From Gammaproteobacteria bacterium (GTDB taxonomy: Bacteria; Pseudomonadota; Gammaproteobacteria; GCA-001735895): a stretch of DNA of 64,000 nucleotides. How positions within the stretch are numbered: position 1 is the first letter of the stretch; each line of letters starts with the position of its first letter. Shown here in pieces: positions 49,710 through 59,506 of the stretch. The notes below the pieces were generated by a model. The model made no database searches. It was not told the origin of the DNA and saw nothing but the letters and a program-made list of their open reading frames with translations. Both the position numbers and the translations under genes were made by a program. The DNA is taken from assembly GCA_029862125.1 (NCBI GenBank), contig JAOTXY010000002.1, positions 35,343-99,342 of the forward strand, given 5' to 3'.

Positions 49710-52700
49710 CTAGAGGTAATGCTTGTAACGGAGCGTGTAGTAAAGCATCGGAATGACGACCAGTGTCAACAGGGTCGATATCAGGATGCCGAAGATCAGC
49801 GCTATCGCCAGTCCATTGAAGATCGGATCATCAAGAATGAAAAGCGCGCCCAGTATCGCCGCCAACGCGGTCAATGCAATCGGCCGCGCCCGGACGGCGG
49901 CAGCCTGAATGACTGCTTCCTTGAAATCCATCCCTTTAGTCGACTGTTCGTTGATAAAATCCACCAGCAGAATCGAGTTACGCACGATAATTCCCGCGAG
50001 CGCTATCATGCCGATCATCGAGGTTGCGGTAAACTGCGCGCCGAGCAACGCGTTACCGGGCAATACCCCGATCACGGTGAGTGGAATCGGTGCCATGATC
50101 ACCAGGGGTACGGAGTAGGATTTGAACTGCGCGACTACGAGCAGGTAAATCATCAACAACCCGACCGAGTAAGCGATGCCCATATCGCGAAAGGTTTCAT
50201 AGGTCACCTGCCACTCTCCATCCCATTTCAGACTGTACTGATATGGATTATCGGGTTGGTTGATCATGTACTGCTCGATTGGCGCGTCCAGCAATGGTGA
50301 CACAATTTCCTGCTTCAACTCCGTCAATACGTCAAACATACCGTATAGCGGACTATCGAGTTCGCCGGCCATATTGGCGGTGACAAACACAACCGGTAGC
50401 AGGTCTTTATGATAAATACTGTTTTCGTTGCGGGTTTCCAGCAGGGTTACCACTTCGGATAGCGGGACCAGGTCCCGGTTCGCCGAGCGCAGCTTGAGTG
50501 ACAGGATACTGGTGATGTCCGCCTTGTCACCTTCCGCCAGTTCGAGCCGCAGCGGAACCGGATATTTCTGGTTATCACGATGCAGGTAACCCACATCCTC
50601 GCCATCGACCAGGGTAGCAACGGCATTCGCGATAACCGCCTGGTTCAGACCGAGGCGCGTCGCCTTGGCGCGATCGATTGCCAGCACCAGGCGTTCGGAT
50701 TCCGATTCGCTGCTATCGTCAATATCAACGATACCGGGGGTGCGCTTCAGCACCTTGCGGATATCTCTTGCAACCTGTATCTGCCCCGCATAGTCGATAC
50801 CATAGACCTCCGCGACCAATGGCGCCTGCACTGGCGGGCCGGGCGGGACCTCGACAATCTTGACATTCGCACCATGGGCATTGCCGATGCGCTGTAACGG
50901 TTCGCGTAACGCCAGGGCAATATCGTGACTCTTGCGATCACGCACCGACTTGTGCTGCAGGTTGACCTGGATATCTGACAGGTTTGAAGCTGCACGCAGG
51001 TAATACTGGCGTACCAGGCCGTTGAAATTAATCGGCGCAGCGGTACCGACATAACCCTGGTAATCGGTGACCTCGGGTACGGTCGCAATCCAGTTGCCCA
51101 GTTCGGTGATCACCCGTGCATTCTGCTCCAGGCTGCTGCCCTCGGGCATATCGACAATGACCTGGACCTCCGACTTGTTATCAAACGGCAACATCTTCAA
51201 CACCACCAGTTTGAATCCGGCGAGGCTTAGCGAGCCCAGGATCAATAAAATGATTACCAGTAACAGCAACCAGCGATTACGCCTTCCGCGGACATCGTCC
51301 AGTAACGGGTCGAACAGGCGTTTGAATAGCGGGTATAGAGGCTGACCGGCAGCAGGTTCCACCGCAGTAGTATGGGGTTTTCGTCCCAGCAATTTCAAAC
51401 TGAGCCAGGGCGTTACCACGAATGCCACGGCCAGCGAGATCAGCATTCCAATACTGGCATTGATCGGGATCGGGCTCATGTACGGCCCCATTAAACCGGT
51501 TACGAATGCCATCGGCAGCAGCGCCGCAACCACGGCGAAGGTCGCCAGTATGGTCGGCCCACCAACCTCATCGACGGCGAGTGGGATCGCTTCGACGAGG
51601 CTGTTTTTACCCAGTTGCATATGCCGGTGGATGTTCTCGACCACGACAATGGCGTCATCGACAAGGATCCCGATCGAAAAGATCAGTGCGAACAGCGAAA
51701 CACGGTTCAAGGTAAAACCCCAGGCCCAGGACGCAAACAGTGTCATCGCCAGCGTGACCACGATCGCCACTCCGACGATAACGGCTTCTCGCAAGCCGAG
51801 CGTAACCACGACCAACAACACCACGACCGCGGTTGCCAACACCAGCTTTTGAATCAGGGTCAGGGCTTTTTCATTGGCGGTCGCTCCGTAATTACGCGTC
51901 ACCGTGACTTCGACCCCTTCGGGGATCACGATCCCGCGCAGTTGATCGATACGACCAATCACTTCATCGGCCACCTCGATCGCATTACTGCCCGGTTTCT
52001 TCGCAATCGCAAGCGTTACCGCGGGGAATTGACCTTTTACACTAATACCCTTGTCAGTAGCCGCCGGGCCAGTACCGAACCAGACATATTGGTCAGCCTG
52101 CGACGGCGTAATTTCGATGGTAGCGATATCGCCAAGCGCAATTGGAACGCCATCGGATAGTCCAATGATAAGATCCTGGATTTCTGAAGCCTCGCTCAGG
52201 AAAGTGCCGGACTGCAGGTTAATTTCAAGATTGTCCCGCACCAGTTTACCGGCATCGCGCGATTGGTTTGCGGCAAGAATTCCAGCCTTGACCTGTTCCA
52301 GGTCAATATTGAATCCAGCCAGCTTTACCGGATCGAGCAGTATTCTGATCGCCTGGCGGGTGCCGCCGATCGAGTAAATATCACGTGTGCCGGGTACGCG
52401 TTTGAGCTCGGCCTCGAGTGAATGTGCTACCTGCAGCAACTCGATGCCGCTGCGCTGTGGATCCTGGCTCCACAACGTCAATGCCACGATCGGTACATCG
52501 TCGATACCTCTTGGCTTTATGATTGGCTGCCCGACACCCATGTTGGCGGGCAACCAGTCGGTATTGGAAAACACCTTGTTGTAAAGCCGCACGATGGCCT
52601 GCGAGCGTTCTTCACCCACCTCGAACTGAACTGTCAGGATAGCAATACCGGGTTTCGATACCGAGTAGACATGTTCGATACCGGCAATTTCGGAGAGCAC

Positions 52701-52928
52701 CTGCTCGGCGGACGTGCTGACCACCTGTTCCACTTCGTATGCGGTCGCTCCGGGAAACGGCACAAATACATTGGCGAAGGTAACATTGATTTGCGGCTCT
52801 TCCTCGCGCGGCGTCACCATTACCGCAAAAACACCCATTAACAGTCCGATCAGCGCCAACAGCGGAGTGATCTCGGACTGCAGAAAGGTTTTCGCCACCC
52901 AACCGGATGGACCCAGCGACTGGCTCAT
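49710..52928 (-). CDS. RND-family efflux transporter permease
   Basis: 1072 aa; PGATAYEVEQVVSTSAEQVLSEI; FSIGILVDDAIVVVENIHRH; C-terminal LLVDFINE. Confidence 0.95.
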   Translation of the reverse strand: MSQSLGPSGWVAKTFLQSEITPLLALIGLLMGVFAVMVTPREEEPQINVTFANVFVPFPGATAYEVEQVVSTSAEQVLSEIAGIEHVYSVSKPGIAILTVQFEVGEERSQAIVRLYNKVFSNTDWLPANMGVGQPIIKPRGIDDVPIVALTLWSQDPQRSGIELLQVAHSLEAELKRVPGTRDIYSIGGTRQAIRILLDPVKLAGFNIDLEQVKAGILAANQSRDAGKLVRDNLEINLQSGTFLSEASEIQDLIIGLSDGVPIALGDIATIEITPSQADQYVWFGTGPAATDKGISVKGQFPAVTLAIAKKPGSNAIEVADEVIGRIDQLRGIVIPEGVEVTVTRNYGATANEKALTLIQKLVLATAVVVLLVVVTLGLREAVIVGVAIVVTLAMTLFASWAWGFTLNRVSLFALIFSIGILVDDAIVVVENIHRHMQLGKNSLVEAIPLAVDEVGGPTILATFAVVAALLPMAFVTGLMGPYMSPIPINASIGMLISLAVAFVVTPWLSLKLLGRKPHTTAVEPAAGQPLYPLFKRLFDPLLDDVRGRRNRWLLLLVIILLILGSLSLAGFKLVVLKMLPFDNKSEVQVIVDMPEGSSLEQNARVITELGNWIATVPEVTDYQGYVGTAAPINFNGLVRQYYLRAASNLSDIQVNLQHKSVRDRKSHDIALALREPLQRIGNAHGANVKIVEVPPGPPVQAPLVAEVYGIDYAGQIQVARDIRKVLKRTPGIVDIDDSSESESERLVLAIDRAKATRLGLNQAVIANAVATLVDGEDVGYLHRDNQKYPVPLRLELAEGDKADITSILSLKLRSANRDLVPLSEVVTLLETRNENSIYHKDLLPVVFVTANMAGELDSPLYGMFDVLTELKQEIVSPLLDAPIEQYMINQPDNPYQYSLKWDGEWQVTYETFRDMGIAYSVGLLMIYLLVVAQFKSYSVPLVIMAPIPLTVIGVLPGNALLGAQFTATSMIGMIALAGIIVRNSILLVDFINEQSTKGMDFKEAVIQAAAVRARPIALTALAAILGALFILDDPIFNGLAIALIFGILISTLLTLVVIPMLYYTLRYKHYL

Positions 52929-53965
52929 TGGGCAGTATCCAACTGGCGCTTGTGTTCGATTCCGGCGCGCACCGGGTCGAGCGCAATAGTTTCACCTTCA
53001 CCGAGCCCGGCAAGAATCTCAACCTGGTCGCCAATTCGATTGCCGGGACGCACCTGTCGGAAGGAAAGTTTCCCTGATGCATCAAGCACGTAGACAGCGT
53101 TGACTTCCGCCCGGGAAACCAGTGCCTGTTGCGGCAACAGTAGGCGCTCGGTGGCACCGATTTTGAGGGCCACCTTGACCAACATGCCCGGAAACAGGTC
53201 CTGTTTCATTTCGGGCAAGTCCAGTCGCACTGGAAAACTATGGTTTTGCGGATTCGCGAATGGATGGATGGTAATCCTGGTGACTTCGACCGAGCGACCA
53301 TCCTCAAGCAGAACCACGCGCGCGAGACCATGAGCGCGCAACCCACCGATAATCGATTGCGGTACATTGGCGCTGACACGCAACTCCCCTAAGGCATAGC
53401 CGGTCATAATTGGCTGGCCCGGGGCAACGCTTTCTCCCGGTTCGACATGGCGTTCAACCACAACCCCGCTATAAGGTGCGCGCACCACGGTGTAGCCTAA
53501 CTGCTCTTCAGCCTGGGCAAGATTTGCTTGTGCCGAAGCCGCACGCGCCTTTGCCGCCTTCAGGTTAGCGCTGGCCTTGTCGAGTACTGCCTGTGAAATC
53601 AGTTTTTGCTTGCGTAAATCCTGGTTACGTCTGAATTCAAGCTGCGTATCCTGCAGATTGGCCTTCGCTTCGTCGAGTGCAGCGCTTGCTTTTTGCTGCT
53701 GTGCTCGGTATTCCCGGTCCCTTATGGTCAACACCACCTGGCCCTGCTCGACGAAATCGTCCACGTCAAAATTGACGCTTTCTATTTTGCCGACAACCTC
53801 GGCAGATAGCGTCGCCTGTTGACGCGCTTCGACAACACCGTCGACCCAATATTCGAGCGGCATTGGCATCCGTTTCGAGGTTATGGTTTGCAATCCTTCC
53901 GCCGTATTGCCCGGACCTGCAAACAATCCCAGGCATAAGACAATGATCATAGGCATGAGCCGCAT
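52925..53965 (-). CDS. RND efflux periplasmic adaptor (membrane fusion protein)
   Basis: GKIESVNFDVDDFVEQGQVVLTI lipoyl-like half motif; hairpin; GYTVVRAPYSGVV; coupled to permease. Confidence 0.93.
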   Translation of the reverse strand: MRLMPMIIVLCLGLFAGPGNTAEGLQTITSKRMPMPLEYWVDGVVEARQQATLSAEVVGKIESVNFDVDDFVEQGQVVLTIRDREYRAQQQKASAALDEAKANLQDTQLEFRRNQDLRKQKLISQAVLDKASANLKAAKARAASAQANLAQAEEQLGYTVVRAPYSGVVVERHVEPGESVAPGQPIMTGYALGELRVSANVPQSIIGGLRAHGLARVVLLEDGRSVEVTRITIHPFANPQNHSFPVRLDLPEMKQDLFPGMLVKVALKIGATERLLLPQQALVSRAEVNAVYVLDASGKLSFRQVRPGNRIGDQVEILAGLGEGETIALDPVRAGIEHKRQLDTAQ

Positions 53966-54005
53966 TTGGAACTCCCGGTTATTTAGTGAAACACATCTGG
54001 CCTGG

Positions 54006-54027
54006 TATATTAGAGTTTTCTAATATA
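54006..54027. promoter_or_regulatory. Operator-like palindrome TATATTAG-N6-CTAATATA
   Basis: Perfect 8-bp inverted repeat with 6-bp spacer between divergent RND operon and DUF255 gene; -10-like TATAGA overlaps right half. Confidence 0.7.
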
Positions 54028-54093
54028 GATTCTATACCACCTTAGAGGTAGTATTCCCGGTTACAGCAACGACTTGTTGATATCGGACAATTT

Positions 54094-55890
54094 ATGCAGA
54101 TTTGCAGAATCCTGTTAACAACATCCCTGGCACTGATCATCAGCCTCGGACTGCCCGCTGCCTGGGCATCCAACCAGCTCGCCGGTCATCCCTCGCCTTA
54201 CCTGGCGTTACATGCCGGGGATCCGGTCAACTGGCGGCCATGGCAGGCCGAGGTTTTTAAAGATGCCAGGCAGGACAACCGCCTGGTATTCGTTTCGGTT
54301 GGTTATTTTTCCTGCCACTGGTGCCACGTGATGCAACAGGAAAGTTACCAGGATGAGGGTATCGCGAAGCTTCTGAATCAAAGCTACATCGCGGTTAAGG
54401 TTGATCGCGAGCTCGACCCGGACCTGGATCGACGCTTGATCGATTTTGTCGAGAAAACGCGCGGTTCGGCCGGTTGGCCGTTGAACGTTTTTCTGACCCC
54501 CGACGGTTACCCAATTGTCGGTTTTACCTACTTGCCGAGTAATACTTTCGCCAATGTAATACAGGAACTCGATGATGCCTGGCAAAAAGACCAGGATCAG
54601 CTTGCCGACGCCGCACGTAACTTTTTTGAAACCCAGATGCAAAACCAGGAAAACCAGGCTTTCGTGGCACCACAAATTCCGTCCCAGGAGATGATTGGCG
54701 CATTTGTCTCGCAAACCATGCTGTTGGCAGACGAATTGCAGGGTGGCATCGGTAATACCAGCAAATTCCCGAACGTACCGCAGCTCGATACGCTGCTCAC
54801 AATCATCCAGCAGAACCCGGAGCTCGATAAGGATGTTGTCGACTTCGTGCAACTCACCTTGCACATGATGGCATCGAAAAACCTGCAAGATCACGTCAAC
54901 AGCGGTTTTTTTCGCTATACCACCGATCCAGACTGGTATACGCCCCACTTCGAGAAAATGCTCTACGACAACGCTCAGCTCGCAATGCTCTATTTGCGGG
55001 CACATGAATTCTGGCCCGACCAGGGCCATGCAGATACGGCTAAGCGCACACTCGATTTTGTCGAGGACAATTTAAAACATCCCGATGGTGGATATATGTC
55101 GAGCTTGTCCGCGGTGGACGTCGATAACAAGGAAGGCGGCGCCTATTTCTGGAGTCGTGAGCAACTTTCCGCAGCGCTTGAAGACCAGGAATTAGAGTAC
55201 CTGTTAAAACTATGGCCTGTCGAAACCAAAAACGGCGAGTTCCTGATTAAACCACTGACCGGTCAGGGCGCTTCCGGCGAATCTGCAAAAAATCTGACTA
55301 TCCTCGAGAAACTGCAATCTCGAGGTAGCAAAAGCATGCCAATTGATGACAAACGCCTGGCCAGCTGGAACGCGATGATGCTGGATGCGCTGATCACGGC
55401 ATCAGAAATCGATTCGCGCTATGCCGAACGCGCCCGCACCCTGTTTCGATTCATGCGCAATAATTTCTATCGCGCCGACTCGCTGATTCGATTTGCCGGC
55501 AATGCCAAGACTGCTGACGCGGTACTCGAAGACTATGCCCAGGTAGCGAAGTCTTTTCTCAATTTCGGCAAACGCTTTGACAGCGAGGAAGCCACCCGAA
55601 TTGCGACACAACTGACTGAAAGCGCCTATGCCCTGTTTCTGAAAGACGGTCGCTGGCAACAGAAAGCCGAGTCGTTAATTCCGATTGCGCCGGGAAAATG
55701 GATCATTTCGGACCAGGTATTTTTTTCGCCGATGACACTCTGGATCGAGGTGGCGCTCGAGGCTCCAGGACTGAACCCGGTGGTGCGTGCCGGCGCTAAT
55801 GAAATGCTGCAACGGGCAACGCGCGATATGCTCGACTCCCCTTACCTTTACGGTAGTTTCATCATGCTGCGCGCAAATAACCAGGGTTAG
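54094..55890 (+). CDS. DUF255/YyaL-like thioredoxin-domain protein with signal peptide
   Basis: LAGHPSPYLALHAGDPVNWRPW, SVGYFSCHWCHVMQQESYQDEGIAKLLNQSYIAVKVDRE. Confidence 0.92.
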   Translation: MQICRILLTTSLALIISLGLPAAWASNQLAGHPSPYLALHAGDPVNWRPWQAEVFKDARQDNRLVFVSVGYFSCHWCHVMQQESYQDEGIAKLLNQSYIAVKVDRELDPDLDRRLIDFVEKTRGSAGWPLNVFLTPDGYPIVGFTYLPSNTFANVIQELDDAWQKDQDQLADAARNFFETQMQNQENQAFVAPQIPSQEMIGAFVSQTMLLADELQGGIGNTSKFPNVPQLDTLLTIIQQNPELDKDVVDFVQLTLHMMASKNLQDHVNSGFFRYTTDPDWYTPHFEKMLYDNAQLAMLYLRAHEFWPDQGHADTAKRTLDFVEDNLKHPDGGYMSSLSAVDVDNKEGGAYFWSREQLSAALEDQELEYLLKLWPVETKNGEFLIKPLTGQGASGESAKNLTILEKLQSRGSKSMPIDDKRLASWNAMMLDALITASEIDSRYAERARTLFRFMRNNFYRADSLIRFAGNAKTADAVLEDYAQVAKSFLNFGKRFDSEEATRIATQLTESAYALFLKDGRWQQKAESLIPIAPGKWIISDQVFFSPMTLWIEVALEAPGLNPVVRAGANEMLQRATRDMLDSPYLYGSFIMLRANNQG

Positions 55891-56141
55891 AGTGTTTTGA
55901 TCTATTGCCTGGGCGTTTGATTTTGAACATCTTCATGCCGCAATGTTGAAGGCATTTTTTGGTATGCCCTGACCAACTCAATGAAATTTAGTAAATTTGT
56001 CTCAACTCAAAACTACTAATAGAAAAGGCCTTATGATAAATTTCGCTTTATTAATCCAGCACGTCGCTTTTTCCACAGTTCAATGACAAAGCTAACATTC
56101 CCAAATCACCAAACATAAAGACAACACAGGGCAAATCCGGC

Positions 56142-57524
56142 ATGAAAAAGTTTCAATTAATTCTTTGTTATGGTCTCGCACTGACGCTTTCAGGTTGCGC
56201 TAGCACGGAAAAGGCCGAACCGGTACCGATCGCTGAATTGGAAGCAGCAGTTGCAGAGGTTGCCGCATTAATGAAAGAAGCCGATATAGTTCAGGCCGAC
56301 CTGCTATCCCACGATGAATATGTGAAAGGATCGAAGTACCTTGCGAAAGCTCGACGAAGCTTGTCAGGCTTCCAACAAGCGGATTATATCCTGGAAAAAT
56401 CGGCCCTCGGCGATGCACAATTTCGACTAGCATTGAATAATGCCGAGGCCCGAACTCCCAACGCTTTTCGCATACTCGAGGCCAGGCATTCTGCACTAGA
56501 CGCCGGTTTGAAAAGCAGTAAGGATTTGGCAGATATACTGGCAGATGTTGATGAAGATTTAAGGGATGAAACAGACGATTTTGCACGAGCCCTTGAGCCG
56601 AAGGAGTTCTCGGAGTTTCAAAAGAAATACTTCGCGCTGGAAGTTGAAGCGGTCCAGTTCAGGGAGCTTGATGCCGTTAATGGAGCCATACAGAAAGCGG
56701 TCAGCCAGGATGCAGAGGACCTCGCTCCGGAATCGCTGAGGGGAGCTCTGCTGGACGTTAGTGAAGCTGAGAATTTGATTGCTCAAAGTCCTCGAAACCC
56801 CAGGGTTCACGAGGACAGCGTAACCTGGGCGACGGAAAGTTCGGTTTTGCTGACCGATGTGATGGACGTAATTCTAAACGCCCCGGGAACGCCCGAGGAT
56901 ATTGCGTTAAAAATAGTTAAACAGAATAGAGATTTAGCCATACTTTCTGAAAATGTCGGTAGTTTGTTAAAAAATCTGAAGGACACGGAAGGCACACTTA
57001 AACAACAAAACCAGGAGCTGGCATCGACCCGGTCAAACTTACAGGAAACAGAGAGTGCATTACTTTTACAAAACCAGGAGCTGGAAAAGTCTTCCATGCA
57101 GGTCAGGTTCCAGAAAGCGATGGACCAGGCGGTGCAAGAATTTCCTGATGATGAAGCCGCGGTCTATCAGCAGGGTAGTAAACTGATCTTCAGACTCAAG
57201 AAAATGAATTTCGCATCTGGGTCGGCAACCATTCCAGCGGCATCAAAATCAATGTTGAGAAAAGTCAATGACATCATAAGATTTGTCGGCGCTGAAATAG
57301 TTGCCGTGGAGGGACATACCGACTCCGTCGGTGCGGACGAATTAAATAAAAATCTTTCGACCAAGAGAGCAATCTCGGTAGCAGACTACCTGGCCTCACT
57401 TGCGGGTGGTTACAAAATTGGCTATATCGGTTTTGGCGAGTCCAGGCCCATTGCCTCCAACGAGACAAACGAAGGGCGCGCGATAAATCGCCGTGTAGAC
57501 CTGGTGGTAACCGCCAAGAAATAG
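56142..57524 (+). CDS. OmpA/Pal-like lipoprotein with long coiled-coil region
   Basis: Lipobox LTLSGCAS; C-terminal OmpA domain VAVEGHTDSVGADELNKNLSTKRAISVADYL...GFGESRPIASNETNEGRAINRRVDLVV. Confidence 0.88.
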   Translation: MKKFQLILCYGLALTLSGCASTEKAEPVPIAELEAAVAEVAALMKEADIVQADLLSHDEYVKGSKYLAKARRSLSGFQQADYILEKSALGDAQFRLALNNAEARTPNAFRILEARHSALDAGLKSSKDLADILADVDEDLRDETDDFARALEPKEFSEFQKKYFALEVEAVQFRELDAVNGAIQKAVSQDAEDLAPESLRGALLDVSEAENLIAQSPRNPRVHEDSVTWATESSVLLTDVMDVILNAPGTPEDIALKIVKQNRDLAILSENVGSLLKNLKDTEGTLKQQNQELASTRSNLQETESALLLQNQELEKSSMQVRFQKAMDQAVQEFPDDEAAVYQQGSKLIFRLKKMNFASGSATIPAASKSMLRKVNDIIRFVGAEIVAVEGHTDSVGADELNKNLSTKRAISVADYLASLAGGYKIGYIGFGESRPIASNETNEGRAINRRVDLVVTAKK

Positions 57525-57534
57525 TTGCCGGGAT

Positions 57535-58032
57535 TCAACCATCCCCCTGGTCCGCGCTCGATTTGTTTGACTTGATATCGCGCTGTATGGATTCGAATTC
57601 GATATCGGTCTTGTTAGCTGAACCACCGGCCCGCGGCTTGCCCACAAACCGTTCTCCCTGTTGCTGTCGCCGCATCGTATCGTCAACCCTCTGGTGCAGT
57701 AACTTTTTATAAGGCAGTCGAAATGAGCGTGGTACCAGTTGATCCCCGTCGAGATCCCTGACCCAGAGGTAGATAGCGCCGGCTTCATCGCTTTTCAGAT
57801 TCGGTTCAACCACGATGCTGCTAATCAATTCAAAGTTTTGGGGTATCCCGTCTGCCGCCGGCCAGCCGAGATAATCCTGTAATGAATCGTAATGCCAGAG
57901 GTAGAATCCGAGACACAGGAATGTCAGCACCATCTTGAGTCCTGGACCAATTTCACTTCTGAAGATGGCGAGCAGTACCAGGAACAGCAAAAATACATAG
58001 GCCAGGGCCAATGCAAGTAACGAGGCGGTCAC
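57535..58032 (-). CDS. Hypothetical membrane protein, third gene of ExbB/ExbD-like operon
   Basis: N-terminal TM helices; overlaps upstream gene. Confidence 0.65.
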   Translation of the reverse strand: MTASLLALALAYVFLLFLVLLAIFRSEIGPGLKMVLTFLCLGFYLWHYDSLQDYLGWPAADGIPQNFELISSIVVEPNLKSDEAGAIYLWVRDLDGDQLVPRSFRLPYKKLLHQRVDDTMRRQQQGERFVGKPRAGGSANKTDIEFESIQRDIKSNKSSADQGDG

Positions 58033-58670
58033 AGCGGTTGCTCCGATTCCGGCGCAAGCTGTTCGGGATCAAGCCGATACGGAGTCAGTATTTTGGATAA
58101 CCGGTTCATGGCAACGATCTCACCGTTGCCATCGAGCTCGAAGCGCAGCACCGTCTTTTCATCATCCACCTTGTTCAGGACGAGTTGATCGATATACACC
58201 AACCGCAGCACCGGGTTGACCTTTTCAATCTTGATCACCGTTTTAACTGGTTGGTTGCTAACCGACTGGTAGTAATGCAGGTTGACTATGTATTCCCCCG
58301 AAATAATGCCGCGAATCGTAACCACTTCCTGGTTGATCGGATGCACCACTTTCCTGCCGTTGATCATGACCGTGTCATTCAGATCGCCGCGGTCGTCGCG
58401 ATCCAGGTTCAGCCAACCGGCTTCTTTACGCAAGTAGGAAACCGTTTCCCGGTAAGGGTCCTGAACCCAGAGGTCGACATCGTCGGGCTGATCCTCGGGC
58501 CAGCTCACGGTGATGATGTACTCCGCCTTGTAATTAATATTGCCAAGTTTGGCGATCGGGTTCATGAACAGTATCGCAATGAAAAATAACAGGGTAAAAC
58601 CAAGCAGGGTATTGAAAAGCAGATCGGTAAACGGATCTGCCAACTGGTGATGGCGACGGGTTACTCTCAC
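58029..58670 (-). CDS. ExbD/TolR-like protein with enlarged periplasmic domain
   Basis: Single N-terminal TM with Asp (DPFTDLLFNTLLGFTLLFFIAILFMNP); periplasmic DVDLWVQDPYRETVSY. Confidence 0.65.
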   Translation of the reverse strand: MRVTRRHHQLADPFTDLLFNTLLGFTLLFFIAILFMNPIAKLGNINYKAEYIITVSWPEDQPDDVDLWVQDPYRETVSYLRKEAGWLNLDRDDRGDLNDTVMINGRKVVHPINQEVVTIRGIISGEYIVNLHYYQSVSNQPVKTVIKIEKVNPVLRLVYIDQLVLNKVDDEKTVLRFELDGNGEIVAMNRLSKILTPYRLDPEQLAPESEQPL

Positions 58671-59320
58671 CGGGTCGTGACCTGGTAGGTATGTTCACGC
58701 ACGTCATCGAGCAGGTTGTCTACACTCCAGTCGAGCAGCTGGTACTTGATGTTTAGCAGCACCCCGCAGCTCATACCGGTCAGGGTTGTAAACAATGCGA
58801 CCTTCATCCCCCCGCTCATCTGCGTCAGCAGTTTCTGCATCACGTTGATATCGATACTGTTAAGGTCTACCAGCGAACCCAGCATGAAAATAAAACCGAT
58901 CACGGTTCCGAGCAGGCCCAGCTTGAGCATCAAATCGGCAACCACGTAACCAAACCTGAATTGCCCGCGGCAGCGACCGTCAAGCACATCGATCAGCATC
59001 TCGCTGGAGTCGTCGCTTTCGCTGCTCGGCTGCCGCAGTAGCGAAAAGTAGCGCTGCACGTTACTGCGGAGTTTGCCCGTGGAGGTATCTGCGTTCAGGT
59101 CATTGCTTTCGATCGACAGGTAATATGACACCAGCATCACGTGTAAGCTGGCGACGAAGTAAATCCCCAGGATGGCCCGTGAAATGAAGCTGTAGTCCTC
59201 GGCCAGCAGAACCTGCAATAATCCCGCGTCGGTCAGCAGGTAAATAATAAAGAGCTCGATACCGAGCAGGCCGCTACAGAACAATAACAGGCCGAAAGGT
59301 TTTTCGATAATCAATTTCAT
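58667..59320 (-). CDS. MotA/TolQ/ExbB-family proton channel protein
   Basis: LGLLGTVIGFIFMLGSLV...MSGGMKVALFTTLTGMSCGVLLNIKYQLLD. Confidence 0.82.
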   Translation of the reverse strand: MKLIIEKPFGLLLFCSGLLGIELFIIYLLTDAGLLQVLLAEDYSFISRAILGIYFVASLHVMLVSYYLSIESNDLNADTSTGKLRSNVQRYFSLLRQPSSESDDSSEMLIDVLDGRCRGQFRFGYVVADLMLKLGLLGTVIGFIFMLGSLVDLNSIDINVMQKLLTQMSGGMKVALFTTLTGMSCGVLLNIKYQLLDWSVDNLLDDVREHTYQVTTR

Positions 59321-59453
59321 CGCAATTGTCTCTCCCCTCTTGCATGCATATTAAACCGAGAAAAGAGCGCTGCAACCGTAAACCCTCAAAAATTCGATCA
59401 CCGCGAGGATATATACCCAATAACCCCACGGTCTATCCCAGAATAGCTATTCG

Positions 59454-59475
59454 TATATAAGGATTTACTAATATA
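59454..59475 (+). promoter_or_regulatory. Operator-like palindrome TATATAAG-N6-CTAATATA overlapping TATAAT -10
   Basis: Same half-sites and 6-bp spacer as 54006-54027; TATAAT at 59472-59477. Confidence 0.65.
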
Positions 59476-59506
59476 ATGGCGCTTCAACTTTAAGGGGGAT
59501 CTAATC

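Noticed and set aside
57535-59320. Zorya-type anti-phage system (ZorAB are MotAB/ExbBD-like)
   Set aside because: No ZorC/D/E-like helicase or nuclease nearby, and the ExbB-like protein is short without the long ZorA tail
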